Shown: positions 47,571 through 60,174 of the stretch, piece after piece | Position numbering within the stretch: the stretch's first letter is position 1 | How the letters are laid out: each line of letters begins with the position of its first letter | NCBI RefSeq assembly: GCF_040712315.1 | Contig: NC_134021.1 | Span: 23,524,501-23,588,500 of the forward strand | Reading direction: 5' to 3' | Origin: Castanea sativa | Taxonomy: Eukaryota; Streptophyta; Magnoliopsida; Fagales; Fagaceae | Length of the DNA stretch: 64,000 bases | Notes under the pieces: generated by a model | Told to the model about the DNA's origin: nothing | What the model saw: the letters and a program-made list of their open reading frames with translations, nothing else | The model's database searches: none | Program-made: the position numbers and the translations under genes

Positions 47571-48800
47571 CCTACCATGTGCAAAAAGGGAATGAAGGTG
47601 ACTGATTTGGGAAGTGATGGATGGATAGATAAAAACTAAACTAAAATGGGTCTAGTTAATATATGTCTTTAAAGCACACATTAAAAGGATGTTTAGTATA
47701 TGAACTTAAAAATTAAAAATATGTGTTTGAAAATTGAAAATATGTGTTTGAAGGCTATTGTGTGGAAATACATGTGGGTGAAAAAGTGTGTAAGAATATG
47801 TATAATGTAATTTAAAAACTGAAAACATGTGTTTGAGTGAATGTACTAAATAAGGCCTAAGCCATCCTTTTTTAAAACATTTTATGAGAAATTAAAAAAA
47901 TTGTAAAACTTTTTTAATTCCCAATAATTTTTTTTTTCAAAAATAATATACTATTGTGTGCTCTTAGGACACACATTAGTAAAATTCAACTAAAATTAGG
48001 TATGAAGGAGGTCCTACCATGTGCAAATAGGGAATGAAGGTGACTGATTTGGGAAGTGATGGATGAATACATAAAAACTAAACTAAAATGGATCTGGTTA
48101 ATGTGTCTTTAGGGCATACATTAAAGGGATGTTTGGTACATGAACTTAAAAATTAAAAATATGTGTTTGAAAACATGTGTGGAAATATGTGTAATGTTAT
48201 TTAAAAACTGAAAACATGTGTTTGAGTGAGTGTACCAAACGAGGCCTATGCCATCCATTTTTTAAAACATTTTATGAGAAATTAAAAAAATTGTAAAACT
48301 TTTTTAATTTCCAATAAATTTTTTTTCAAAAATAATATACTATTGTGTGTTCTTAGGACACACATTAGTAAAGTCCGACTAAAATTAGGCATGAAGGGGT
48401 CCTACCATGTGCAAATAGGGAATGAAGGTGACTGATTTGGGAAGTGATGGATAAATACATAAAAACTAAACTAAAATGGATCCGGTTAATGTGTGTCTTA
48501 AAGGCACACATTAAAGAAATGTTTGGTACATGAACTTAAAATTTGAAAAATGTGTTTGAAAACATGTGTGGAAATACGTGTGGGTGAAAAAGTGTATGAG
48601 AATATATGTAATGTTGTTTAAAAACTAAAAACATGTGTTTGAGTGGGTGTAAGGCTTAAGTCATCCATTTTTTAAAACATTTTATGAAAAATTAAAAAAA
48701 TTGTAAAACTTTTTCAATTCCCAATAATTTTTTTTAAAAAAATACTATACTATTATATGCTCTTAGTACAAACATTAGTAAAATCCAACTAAAATTAGGC
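47571..48800. repeat. Three tandem copies of a 390-440-bp unit containing a MITE inside a hairpin-ended element
   Basis: Units start at the words CCTACCATGTGCAAA at 47571, 48013 and 48401 (periods 442 and 388). Each holds about 75-85 bp of ordinary flank, then an element starting GG(A/G)TC..GTTAATGTGTG and ending ACACACATTAGTAAA. Inside that element is a MITE-like segment starting GATGTTTGGTACATGAA and ending, in copy 2, GTGTACCAAACGAGGCC. The outer element matches 12791-12960 in reverse orientation, and the inner one matches 61528-61668. Confidence 0.85.
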
Positions 48801-49980
48801 ATGGTATATCTTAGATTTTAGATTATCATAGCATAGGATCTCAAAGATAGGAATGACTCCGAGGAAGCCAGCTTGGCTTCGCTATCAAATGGATAAACCT
48901 TTTTTTTTTTTTTTTTTGAGATAAAAATGGATAAACCTTGATTCGTGTGGATGAGTAGGACTCGGGCCCATTCTCCAGATAAAATCAAGGAGACTTGCCT
49001 AGTAAAAGCAAAAACTAACAATAAAATAAGTAACAGTAACACTGCAGTAACAATAAACAATTTTGGAGGCATCAATGGGTTCCAGAGTCTGTGAGTCAAG
49101 AGTCAAGAGACATACCACTGATTTAATAGGCCCCATAGACTCAAAAGGTGGTAGGATATTAACAAATAACAAGTTGAGGAAGCTCTTGTATGACGTATCA
49201 GTTGAGCTTATCAAGTGTATTCCAATTCCTTTTGACTCCAGGAGATCAGGATAGAGTAATTTGGATAATGGAATGGAATGACAAGTTTTCATCCAAGTCT
49301 ACCAACTGGCTATTGGTTAAGAACTAGTCCTAAATTCAAACACGGCTCATCCCCTTTGGAAGAAATGTTGGAGAAGCAAAGTCCATTAGAAATTCAAAGT
49401 GCTATTGTAGAGAGTTGCAATTGGACTTTTGTCTTTAAATATTTTTGATGCGCAATGACAAGGTGGTGAAGATGAGAAATCTTGCTCCTTTTGTGGCCTC
49501 TTAAGACTAAGCAGAATCTTAATGAATCTCTGTGGGGGTGGTCTGGCATGAGATGGCTGCAATAACAATGGATTCAGTTTGGAAGTTTAGAATCAAAATT
49601 GTCATTAGCAAGAAGGTTTTGAGCCTCAACACTCTCCCAAACCGTATTGGGAATATCTTTTTTAATAGAAAGTAATACGAAGATACAAATCTTGATTCAA
49701 ATGTTTGTTATTTAACTCCCCCAAAGCTTGTCCGTCCAAGTGATCAAGATGAATGTTGATTTTTTTTTTGGCTGTTTTTTGTTTTTTAAAATTAAGGTCT
49801 ATTTGAATATCGCTTATTATTGAAAATTGAAAATACTGTAACAAAGTAATTTTTAAATGTCTAAATAGTGCCGTATAACTCACTTTTAAAGTTAAATTTG
49901 CATTTTTTTCCAAATTGCGGGTCCCATGAACAGTGTCCATAGACCCATAGTGTGAAACGCAGACGCATGGATAGTGCACT

Positions 49981-50038
<58 letters not shown>

Positions 50039-50056
50039 GCTTGTGATTGACCTATT
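48800..50056. other. Spacer, nothing coding recognised
   Basis: Contains a poly(T) run at about 48899-48917 flanked by repeats of AAATGGATAAACCTT (a short poly(T)-marked insertion with a target-site-like duplication), then unassigned sequence and a (GA)n tract. Confidence 0.45.
49985..50034. repeat. (GA)25 microsatellite
   Basis: Uninterrupted GA dinucleotides, 50 bp, just before the SINE. Confidence 0.95.
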
Positions 50057-50072
50057 AACTAACAAATTCTTA

Positions 50073-50231
50073 CCACAGCACACCCTTGGTGCGATGGTTA
50101 CTCTACAGGTATAAATGCTTGTGGAGTGTGGGGGGCAAGGATCAGAGTTCAAGTCTCCAGGAGGGAGTTTCACAAACATATACACTTAGATTAGGCCAGA
50201 GTAGAAATTCTATCTTGTATTAAAAAAAAAA
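50073..50231 (+). mobile_element. Full-length tRNA-derived SINE with 16-bp target-site duplication
   Basis: AACTAACAAATTCTTA flanks the element exactly (50057-50072 and 50232-50247). The body begins CCACAGCACACCCTTGG, has A box TTGGTGCGATGGTTACTC and B box GAGTTCAAGTCTCC, and ends TCTATCTTGTATT followed by an A run. The wording resembles the Au-type plant SINEs. Length 159 bp including the tail. Confidence 0.9.
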
Positions 50232-50279
50232 AACTAACAAATTCTTAATATTAATTATATTTTATGCTTTGATGATAGC

Positions 50280-50284
<5 letters not shown>

Positions 50285-50336
<52 letters not shown>
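50285..50336. repeat. Compound (AT)13(AG)13 microsatellite
   Basis: AT dinucleotides pass directly into AG dinucleotides. Confidence 0.95.
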
Positions 50337-50339
50337 GTA

Positions 50340-52108
50340 GCACCACTTGAGTTTATTAACCACAAAGTTCATTAAGTGTGGGTTAGTCGGTCTTTTTTTT
50401 TTTTTTTTTTGGGGCTCTTTAGACTAACTTAATTCTTGAGAGGAGGCTACAAAACAAGGTACAAAGTTTTACTTCAATTTAGTTTGGAGAGAAATTCTTC
50501 AAACATTTCATATATATCTATTTTGGGTGTGAATTTTGAAAATCTAATCTTAAATCTCATGTTCTTTATATTCTTAACACACATCAAATTTTGTTTAAAT
50601 CGGATATTATTTATTAATTAACTTATTTTTTATATAGAATTTTAACTCGCAAAAACTTAAAATTTTAACATTTGTTTGATGATATAATTATTAATTTTTG
50701 ATTTTCTTGATATTTTACAAGTACGAACAATATAATAGAAACATGCAATTCAACATATAAATTTTCAAAATTCACACAGGAGTGAGAAACTTTGTTCCAA
50801 AACAGTTCCTATTATTGTTCATAGAACAAATCCCATAGCTATTGTTAGACAGAATTCTAGACTAGAGCAAAAGTAAAAGCACACAAGCATCAAGCAAGAA
50901 AGGTAATAAGTAGACTAGGCTTTTTTGACTTTTCTCCATGGGTGGCCGACCATGATGTAGATCACTCTTTTTTTGACTCTTTTTGCTGGGCTGCAGACAT
51001 GGTTCCCATTCGGCCCAATCAAATGCCCTAATGCCAACAAGCACTAAAGCTTCAGCTCAGAGACAAGGCAGGGAGAGAGAGGCCCATATGCTTTTGGATG
51101 CCCGTTTGGGAAAGTTTTTGAAAACCAAATTTTTTTTCGGTACACTTTTTTTTTTTTTAACCACATTTTTCTCTTAGGCATCAAATTTTGAAATAGTTCA
51201 ATTTTTAAAAAGGAAAAAAATAAGCAGGCATGACGTTTTTTGGGTCTCATTCTTTGAATATGGAAAAATATAAACAGATTAGTATAGGATCATCTTAGTA
51301 TTGGTTTCTTATGTATATAGTCTTCAATGTAATTTCTCCCTCTTCTGAAAATTGTTTAGAGATGGAAGAATTTAGGAATTCTTGTCTTTTTCATGTAACA
51401 ATATCTCCTTTAAATTTTTGTTGCCCATATATTTTCTTGTCTTATAAGTCATTCCTTCAAATTGCTATAAACAAGCCTTTAGGTGCTATATTTTGCTCGG
51501 TTGGCTCAGTCTTGTAAGTCTCTCCATCAGTTTTTGATTCGGGTAATCTGGTAGGCATGAACCAGTTTGTTTATTCGTAGCTATAAGTTCCTCCTTTACA
51601 TTTTGCATCTTTCTAACAAGTTGGAAGCTTCCAGTACCAAGAACTCTTTTAACAAATATATATTTGCCCATATATATTTTTTACCACTATAACCCAAGTT
51701 TACGCCCAAGCTTTAATACACCCCACCATTATAACCCAAGTAGGTTTTTGAACTTTCACCAAGTTTTCTGCTCCCAATTTATCTCCAGGTTTCTTCTAGA
51801 TAAGACTAGGGACCATTAAAGGCCTTCATTGTGGCTTTGATGATATTCCATATATCTTGTTTCTATGCATGATTTGGTGATCCCTAAATTTTACAAGTAG
51901 CGAGGAGGGGACATCTGCAGATGCAGAGAAAATTAAAATAATAGAAAAAACTTGTTTGTATTCAATTATTTGGAAAATGAGCTAAACTCAAGCTTAAAGT
52001 TTAGGCTTAAATCACCTGAGCTCAGACATATTAGTGTGCTAGTGAATAAGCTCGTGAGTACAAGGCTCGATTAAAGTGTCTATAATATTTTTTTTTTTAT
52101 ATGTATAA
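50340..52108. other. Spacer, nothing recognised
   Basis: AT-rich DNA with poly(T) runs (50393-50410, 51148-51159). Short open frames exist but none resembles a known protein. Confidence 0.5.
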
Positions 52109-52113
52109 ATATA

Positions 52114-52737
52114 TGTGGTGGGCCTTTTTGTGCAGTATTAGGCTGGATTGCTTCCTGCTGCGTTAGGCCCAAGGTGTTCTGGATCAGGGAGTTGGGATCG
52201 GTCCAATTGCAACCCACCTTGGTCCGGCTTGTGCACAAACTATGCCTCGTTTTGCCAAGGTTTCGATCACATGTCCATGGCAGGCAAAGCTGCTATGATA
52301 ATTACGGCAGCTAGATATAATAAAAATAATAATAGAGATTCGTTCAATATTTAGGCAGAAGTAAATAATGGGTTATTACAAGGAACACATGTTTTATGAA
52401 ATAGCAACAAAAATAAATTTGGAAGGGGTAGTAATAAACTTATTGAATCAAAAAAGAAATATTAGTCTGCTGTGTCTAATTGCGTTACAGGGTCTAAGTC
52501 AAGAAGGAAGTCGTTTTCTCAATGCGAATAATCTCTCCGGTGAAGAAAATTAACTGCTTTGAGGGAATGGGCCTAAATGACTTGTGCCCAGATAAGTCTC
52601 TTGCCTTTAGCAGAGAGCATGGTTTGAGAGGGAGAGAGGGAAATCATCCTATTCGGTGCAGGCCTGCCATTTCTATCCTCTCCTCTTTTGTTTTTCCTGT
52701 TCTCTCTGATTCTTTCTTTCTCTTCTCTCTCTCTTTA

Positions 52738-52781
<44 letters not shown>

Positions 52782-54045
52782 GGTGTTATGCTTAGTTGTT
52801 ATGATTCTCTCCCTAGAGGTTGTTATTATCGTCCCCCTTTCTGTGCACAGTAAGGGTTCTTTATATAATGCCTGCCGCGGCTAGTTTTTACCATTTTAGC
52901 CCTAATCGTCTTTGTCTAGTGTGAGTGTCCTTGCCGACCATTACTGATTGGTTAGTCACCTAGCCAGCGCCACTTACTTGTGCTGGCTGCGCCACTCCAC
53001 ATCACTAGACGAAGAAGATTATTTTGTTTGTTTGCTTGTCGTAGCATTCTTACCTGCCACAGTGTGAGTGTCCTCTCTCTCTCCGTCTCTCATGACATGC
53101 ACCTAGTGGTTTCAACTCAGTTTTGCTTCTTTTGGGCAGTATGTCATCCCAGCAGGACACTTCCTCCAAAAGAGCCTGAGCAAGAAGCATAAAAATAAGT
53201 TTTCCCCCTCTCTACTGCCAGACCATGCCCTCTTACCTCTGACCTATGATCCACCACTTCCTGTATTGGATGAGTACAGGCTAGTGGTGTCTGGGCCTTG
53301 TGCGTGTTTCACTTCCATGTTCGTCTAAAATCTGCTTGCTGCTCATCCGTTTGCCGCGGTCTGAAGGTCCGTTTGCCCATTCTGCTGTTCGTCCTTGACT
53401 CCTTATGGCGTGGGCTATTTTCCTGATTTCTCATTTTTCATGGCTTGCTCCCTTGAGGGCTGGGCTTTGCCCGATTATGGGCTTCCCCTCCTTCGTGCCA
53501 TTCTCCGTGCTTTATTCTTACAGTCTTGCTGTTACTTCCTGCCACATCATTCTGTTATTCTTACTGTGATGTTACATTCTCATCCAAAAAGAAGTTTTTC
53601 AGAAAAAAGAAATGGATCTTGTGTCCCGTTTACTTCTTTTTGGGCATTCTTGGGGGCATCCTTACCCCTTCTAATTCTGTGCTTCTCATGAGCTTTTACT
53701 AAATCCTTGGGCTTCCCTGGGCAAATTATTTTATACTTCATCCTTGGGGCTTATGGACTCTCCATTGTCCCTTACTTTTTTTTATTTACATTACTTTGGG
53801 CTTGCTGTGGCAGCTGTGACCCATTCTCACTTTTTCTACATCCATACTGCCCATGAGTTTGCTACTTCTCTTTTTTCGGGCCTTTTTAGGCCCATTTGCT
53901 TCCTCAAGGTCCATTTGTTTGCTTTATGGACCTATGATCCATATTCCTACCGCTTGGGCTTAATAACTTTTCTATCCAACTCTCTTCTGCCCACGTTGTT
54001 GGGTTTCTTCTTCTTGCTGGGCTTCCCAAAAAATGAGCATCTACA
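52114..54045. mobile_element. Probable solo LTR, 1,932 bp
   Basis: It starts TGTGGTGGGCC and ends GAGCATCTACA, so it has TG...CA ends with a near inverted TGT(A/G)G/CTACA. ATATA lies directly on each side (52109-52113 and 54046-54050), a 5-bp duplication, although in AT-rich flank that is weak evidence alone. The sequence is non-coding, CT-rich in its middle, and rich in GGGCTT/GGGCC words unlike its surroundings. No internal domain or second LTR is present. Confidence 0.6.
52746..52778. repeat. (AT)n microsatellite
   Basis: AT dinucleotides inside the solo LTR, downstream of a CT-rich stretch. Confidence 0.9.
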
Positions 54046-54322
54046 ATATACTTATATAGATTCTTGATTGGATTGCGTAAGATTGTAAATATGTTCATAA
54101 GATATCAAATTATTGTTATTTATAATTTATTGATAATGTCAAATAGTGTATTTTAGAAGTACTAGATGCTAAAAAGGTTTGAAAGACCGTGCATTAAACT
54201 GTGTAAAATAAAGTACAATGGTTTTCCTTATAAATAGGTAGACAATGTGTGTTGTACAAGGATACTAAGTGTAGTACAAGAAACTTAGAACAATGGGCCT
54301 AAGCCCTTTGTGCTTATATTCT

Positions 54323-54325
<3 letters not shown>

Positions 54326-54388
<63 letters not shown>
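54326..54388. repeat. (AT)31 microsatellite
   Basis: About 62 bp of uninterrupted AT dinucleotides, the longest simple repeat in the window. Confidence 0.95.
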
Positions 54389-54393
<5 letters not shown>

Positions 54394-55289
54394 AACAATA
54401 CTAGGTTGGTGAATCTAATTAATTTTTATAAGTTTATAAATGAAATCGTTGCATCTAATTAACTCAAATGATATAATTTAACTATAATTTTAGCATATGT
54501 TTGTTAAGAGCAACAAACGTTGAACCATGCTCTGCCCCAGCCCCTAAAAAATGATTTTATTTTCTTTTTTTTGTTTAAGTTATTGCAACTGTAGTGCTTT
54601 AGGCCCAAAGACTTGGGCCCAAGTCCTCAATTAATTTGTTATTTTTTGACGTTCTTGGCACACAATGGGAGATCTCAAGAATAGTTTGTCGCTATGATGG
54701 ATTGGGCCTTCCTATTGATCTATAACTACACCATGAGTTTCTGGCCAATAACACAACTCATCGACTGAACTTTCCCTTCTGAGTTCCGAGTAGGACCTTA
54801 ATTCCCAAGGATAATGTGCTCTCTCCTTTTTCTCATGTTTCTCACCCCAATTTTTCCAACTCCCAATACCATAACCTCCTTCCCCTTTTATAGTCTATTG
54901 TTGATGGTGTCCTCATGATGATAGAATCTTCCGCACGAGTGTAAGACCCACTGATTCAGGGGTCAAAGTGATCATTTGGGTCTAAAGCATTGTTCTTGCC
55001 TATCAAATCAATTATCAGAAGTGGGACCCAGCCTTTTGACATTGAGAGGATTGCTTAGTAATTTGTGCTTGACACCAGTTAGGTGCTTGGACGTAAGTTC
55101 ATCTTCGGGCCTCCTCGTGTCTTCGGCTAAGGTCATGGATCTAAATGTTGGGTCTTCTCCTACTTTGCCCATCCTTGTGCTGAGCATATTCTCTAGAATG
55201 GGCCTCCTCATCTCTTCGGCCCAACTTTGGAATGGGCCTATGACCTTTCCCATCATTGCAACGATATTTTTGTTGTAATTTTTTTATTG

Positions 55290-55540
55290 CTTTCATGTTT
55301 TTCATTGTAATATTGCACAATATTGCTATTAAGTTATTGCAATGATATCTTCATTGCAATAAATTAACATTTCAAGATTTTCGTTGCAATATATTGCAAA
55401 AATAATTGGTATTCAATTATGACTATGATTTATTTGTTTTAAATTATTGCACCAAATTTGTCTAATGCAGTAAGTTATTAAGGCATCTATTGCAACAAAA
55501 AACTATAAGTTATTACAACTAATTATTGTTAATGCAATAT
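55290..55540. repeat. TTGCAAT-rich stretch
   Basis: ATTGCA or its complement TGCAAT occurs about eight times in 250 bp at irregular spacing. This could be subterminal repeats of a DNA transposon, but no TIR was found. Confidence 0.4.
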
Positions 55541-56742
55541 GTCAATGTTAGGACCTTGCCCTTTGAGAGGGAGCGAGAGGTTTGCTTTCGTGATTGATCC
55601 CATTAAGCATGGAAACGTAGAAGGTGAAAATTGAAAGAAAACAAGGTTCTTCAATGGAGGACACACATGAAAGCAGTAAAGAGAAAAGTATAAAACTTTA
55701 TATTTGAGAGAAATACAATCTGAAGCACTCTACCACTAAATGAATACAAGAGAGCTATACACATTGGATTCCTTCTAACAAACTATAATCTGTTACTCTA
55801 ACTCTAAATATGTCGCACATAATTTGCTAAAATATCTTTATAGGGAAAATATCTAAGCTTGGAAATATTTGGAAGTTTGGAGAAGGGGAAGAAGAACAGA
55901 GGAAATAAAATAAGACTAGGCTGCTCGTGTTGCCAATACGGTGTTGTAGCTTTAATTCAAAATGTTGTCGTTTGTGTCACAAACATAACAACCACTTTAC
56001 TAAACCAAACGATGCTGTATAGAGTTAGAAATAAACATAAGTCTAAAACGGCATTGTTTGGTAGTTACTGTTAGGAACTTCATCTTTTAACACGTGTGCT
56101 TAAATGTGAGAATGTGACCAGAACATGCACTAGTATCGCTGGGGGATTTCTTTTAAAAAAATGGAGTTGCTACCAATTATCGGGATTTGATTTGTGATTG
56201 ATCATCTATATCTAATTGATATTATTTTTTAATTAATAAAATTAGGTCTTCGCGATTGAACAAGAGCTAGATTCAAGAATTTGCTTATATTTGGGAATAA
56301 TCTCACGCATATGTCTAGCACCAGTCTAGGGATGGGTTTCCTTTCTTTTTATGTTTTTGGGCTAGGCAAAGACTTTCTTTCATGGTTTTCTTGTTTTGAA
56401 GCTTTGGAGGGAAATGACTACTATATAGGGTTTTCGAGTAGGTGATTTTTCTGGGTTTTGGTTTTGTTTGAGGGGGTGAAATAGTTGCTATCTTGCGTTT
56501 GAGAAAATGGGGAAAATGAGAGATCTTTTCCAAGTGATTTTCAAATTATACATGGGAGGGGTTTTAGGTTTTCCTTTTGGGTTGGCTAGGTTTTGTCTCT
56601 TGCATTTAGAGAGGGGTTATTCCCTCTACCAAGACCATGGGAATGAGGGGATTTATCTTAGGGTTTTTGGCCCTCTTGAAAGGCTAGGCAAGACTAAATT
56701 AGTAATGTAATATTCCTGTATCAGGAATGTAATATTTCTAAC

Positions 56743-56997
56743 TAAGTGTGCATTTGGACAAGCTGAAAATTTAAGCTTATTTTTGCTACTATTTATAGGT
56801 CTCACTACACTTTTTGGTACTATTCATAAGTTTCACTATACTGTAAATAAAGCTAAAAGGTAATTGAAATAGTACAGTGAGGTACATGAATAACAGTACC
56901 AAAGAGTGAAATGAGACTCATGAATAGTAGCAAAAATAAGTTAAATAATAAAAAAAAAAAACTGACTTTTTAAGCTAATGCCTAATGTAACACTAAC
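56743..56997. mobile_element. Foldback MITE (about 255 bp)
   Basis: TTATTTTTGCTACTATTTAT on the left pairs with ATGAATAGTAGCAAAAATAA on the right, and GTACTATTCATAAG pairs loosely with the inner right arm. The whole element forms a long imperfect hairpin. Related words occur at 63500-63560. Confidence 0.65.
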
Positions 56998-56999
56998 CT

Positions 57000-59900
57000 A
57001 AGACTAAATCAATTACAGTACCACTTAAATTCAATTTCTCTTAAAATCTAACTATTCATTAAGATATATTGAGAGGTATTGAACCATGAGCAATTGCTCT
57101 TAAAGGCCAAGAGCCTGAGATTGAGAGTTAAGAAAAATAATTGACAATCTCAACCATTCAATGAAAAATTTAGCGGAAAAATTGTATGATCACAATCAAT
57201 TCTACATTGACTTTCATAACTATCCGACATGGTTGACTATGAGTGGTGGAAAAAAAACTTAGTTGATTAATATGAAGTTGACAAACAATTAGTCTTAATA
57301 TGCTAAATAAGATGATTGTGAAAAATTGATGTAAATTTAGGTAGGGTAACTTTTTTTGTGAGAGTAGTGAAAGTAATTGTATATGGGAATTGTACGGAAT
57401 CTGGATCCCACAATGATGGTAACACTATGAAGTTCTACAACACTCGCACAGTCGTTGTCACCTATTACCTATATCAATCACCAACAGACGGTGATTTGAC
57501 GCAATTGTTAAAGAAATTTTGTCAAGAAACTGTTATAATAATAGAAATAAAAGAAAACTAGTATGTAACTTTAGGATCAATTCAACAAATTTTTTGACAT
57601 TACCAACAACACTTTTATGTTTTTACTTCGGCGGCACTTGTTACTTAGAGCAATACGAATGATCCGCACGGCTAAGAACCCTTCTACATGTAGCAGAAAG
57701 TAGAAACAAAGAGAGGGGTAAAGTGTTTTTCTTCTACTTTTCACATGCTCTCTACCCATTGATCATACTACCCACAATTTTATAGTTTTTGCACGGGAAG
57801 TTATGAGCAATTATTTATAGGGAACCAAGAAGACAGATCTTACTTATGGATGGGACCGAAGCCATTGTGAGCATACTCATTAAGGTGGTCCTTCCAAAAC
57901 TTCCAAGTTCTAAGCATTTAGGAATGTGCTTGAATTACAAGCTCTTTCGATATAGATGTGGCTAGAAGAATTGTTTGCTAAGGCCATGTGAAAGGTTGAG
58001 ACGGTTATGAAAAACGACAATAATTGTGAGAACATGTAGGAACATGGACTTTTGTTGCTTGCCATTTCCCTTCAATGTTTAGTCTCACTTTTATTGATGT
58101 ATTCAATGCTTGGTCTCTCTTCTTATTCTTCGGGAAAATTGATATTTATATTAAGGATGTATTCCATGAATTTTAAAAATCTTACATGAAAAAATATTAT
58201 AAGGTGGTGTGTAGATGGAATTTTATGACGAAATCTTTATATAATTCAAATAATTTCTTGAAATCATATACTTAATTGATATTTTTTGATATTTTCAGCA
58301 AAAACACTCAAGGTTTTAATCTTTTTGCTCTCAACTTTATACCGATGTATATAAATGAAAAGATATTGTCATCGTTTTTTTTTTTTTTTTTTTTTTTCCT
58401 TTGAAGTGCATAAAAAGAAAACATATATCCATTGAATAATTGCTAATTCTTGAACCTAAAGCTAACTGTTTAGTGTAACTACTGACTTTAAAGTGCTGTA
58501 CCTGTACGATTACAAGCCTTGATTAATAAAAAGATCGCTCTCTTTATGTTGGACAAATTTAATAGGAATAGTCTTTCATACCCAATCAAACCATGCCACA
58601 GGTGCAATTCTGATGAGATTATTGATTATGTTGTAGTTACTCCACCAAAGATTCAACTATCACATTTGTGTGTGTCTGGTCTTAAAAATTGTATCAACAA
58701 TCAAAAGTGACATTCATGTTTCTGTCAGAAAATTTTCCTAACCACACCAGAAGCACTAAAAGAATAGGGTTTCCAAATTTCAAATTTGTACTACCAAACC
58801 ACCAAAAAAGCCATAATTGCTAAATAGTCTAGGATGTGAGCGCTTCACCTTCTTTTGCCTCCCTTAAAAGCTCTTCCTTTGTTTTCCAACCAGATGTATA
58901 GAGTGGTAAAGAGTCTAAACTCTAAACCCCCCAATGTCCCACGCGCCATGCCCATCTATTTATATATAAGAATATTAGAATTTATAAATTTTAGGTCCTT
59001 CGTAAATAAAAATTAATTTACCCGTCCGTATACGGTACACTTTGGGTCCCTATGTTTTTTTTATGTTCTTCTTGCTAGCGAGAAATGAGTTTTGCTAGGG
59101 GAAAAAAGAGTAGAGAATATTGGATAATGTTTAATACAGCTTTGGATTTGATTTGGTTCTTTTAAGATTATATTTAGGCTTCATAATTATATTTTGTATT
59201 AATAGGTTTATGATTAATGTGAACTCCACACAAATTAATTATACATAAAATTAAACATATATAATAGTTCGAATTTGCAAGATCATAGATTATTGGGAAT
59301 AGAAAACGAATGTATATATATAACAGCGAGACTAGAAACACAAAAAGTTAATAATTTTTTTTCATAATCGATGATGACGTTATTTTTTCTGACAACTATA
59401 AATTTTTATAAAAGTAATATTACTTTATTATTATAATTTGTCAACTTAATTAATAAGTTGTGAAAAATTTTAAAAAAAATATTATGTCCCTAATATTACT
59501 TAATTCCTATACATTCTTAATTTTTTAACCCATTTAATCTAAAATAAATAAATTCTATTACATGGATTTAAATAAACCAAATTGTTTATAAAAAAAACTT
59601 AGACTTAGGTTCAAAAAAAAAAAAAAATATTGTGTTCATTTATTCAGCTAACGAGCTAAGCTCATATATAAATATATAATAGTGCATTCATAAACAATGA
59701 CATAAGTATGAGGCTTAATTTAATTGTATATAATATTATATATTTATATTTATACATTTATACAAATATACTTATGTAAACTTGATATTAGATTGTGTAA
59801 GTTAGTAAATAAGCTCCTCATAGATCAAATCAGTATTAACAATTTATTAATATTAAAAAATTTCCATTTCGTAATAAAAATTATATATAATTTTTAAGCT

Positions 59901-60170
59901 TTTTATAAGTTTATACACAAAATAATTCTATCTATATAATTCAAATATATATTATAATTTCAACTACAATTTATTTACTGATCATTCATTACACACACAC
60001 ACACATTTGTGATTGAATACAAATTTTTAGTTGTAGTTTTTAGTATATTTAATAAAAGAGTTAATCAAGTAATTTGTGAACAAGTTCGAGTTTATTTAAA
60101 AATAAAATAAACCATGTTAATACTTTATTGGACTACTATGTCTAATACACAAGTCAAACTCAAGTTTATT
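57000..60170. other. AT-rich spacer, nothing recognised
   Basis: Short open frames here (for example at 57358-57561 and 58519-58710) show no recognisable domain, and the surrounding codon use does not suggest genes. Poly(T) at 58378-58397. Confidence 0.5.
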
Positions 60171-60174
60171 AACT

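Larger units (their letters stand above)
54051..56740. other. Spacer with unclassified repeats
   Basis: Includes the long AT tract, then 54600-55260 of GGGCC/GGGCCT-rich sequence that may be another LTR piece, then an ATTGCAA-rich stretch (55290-55540), then sequence with no recognised content. Confidence 0.45.

Noticed and set aside
47571..48800. Possible CRISPR-like or satellite array
   Set aside because: This is a eukaryotic genome, there are only three copies, and the units are nested transposons with flank.
50083..50160. Possible tRNA gene (A and B boxes present)
   Set aside because: No cloverleaf or acceptor stem, and the body has a 3' tail and target-site duplication, so it is a SINE.
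52148..54067. A run of plus-strand open frames that might suggest a gene
   Set aside because: They fall wholly inside the probable solo LTR and share no protein family.
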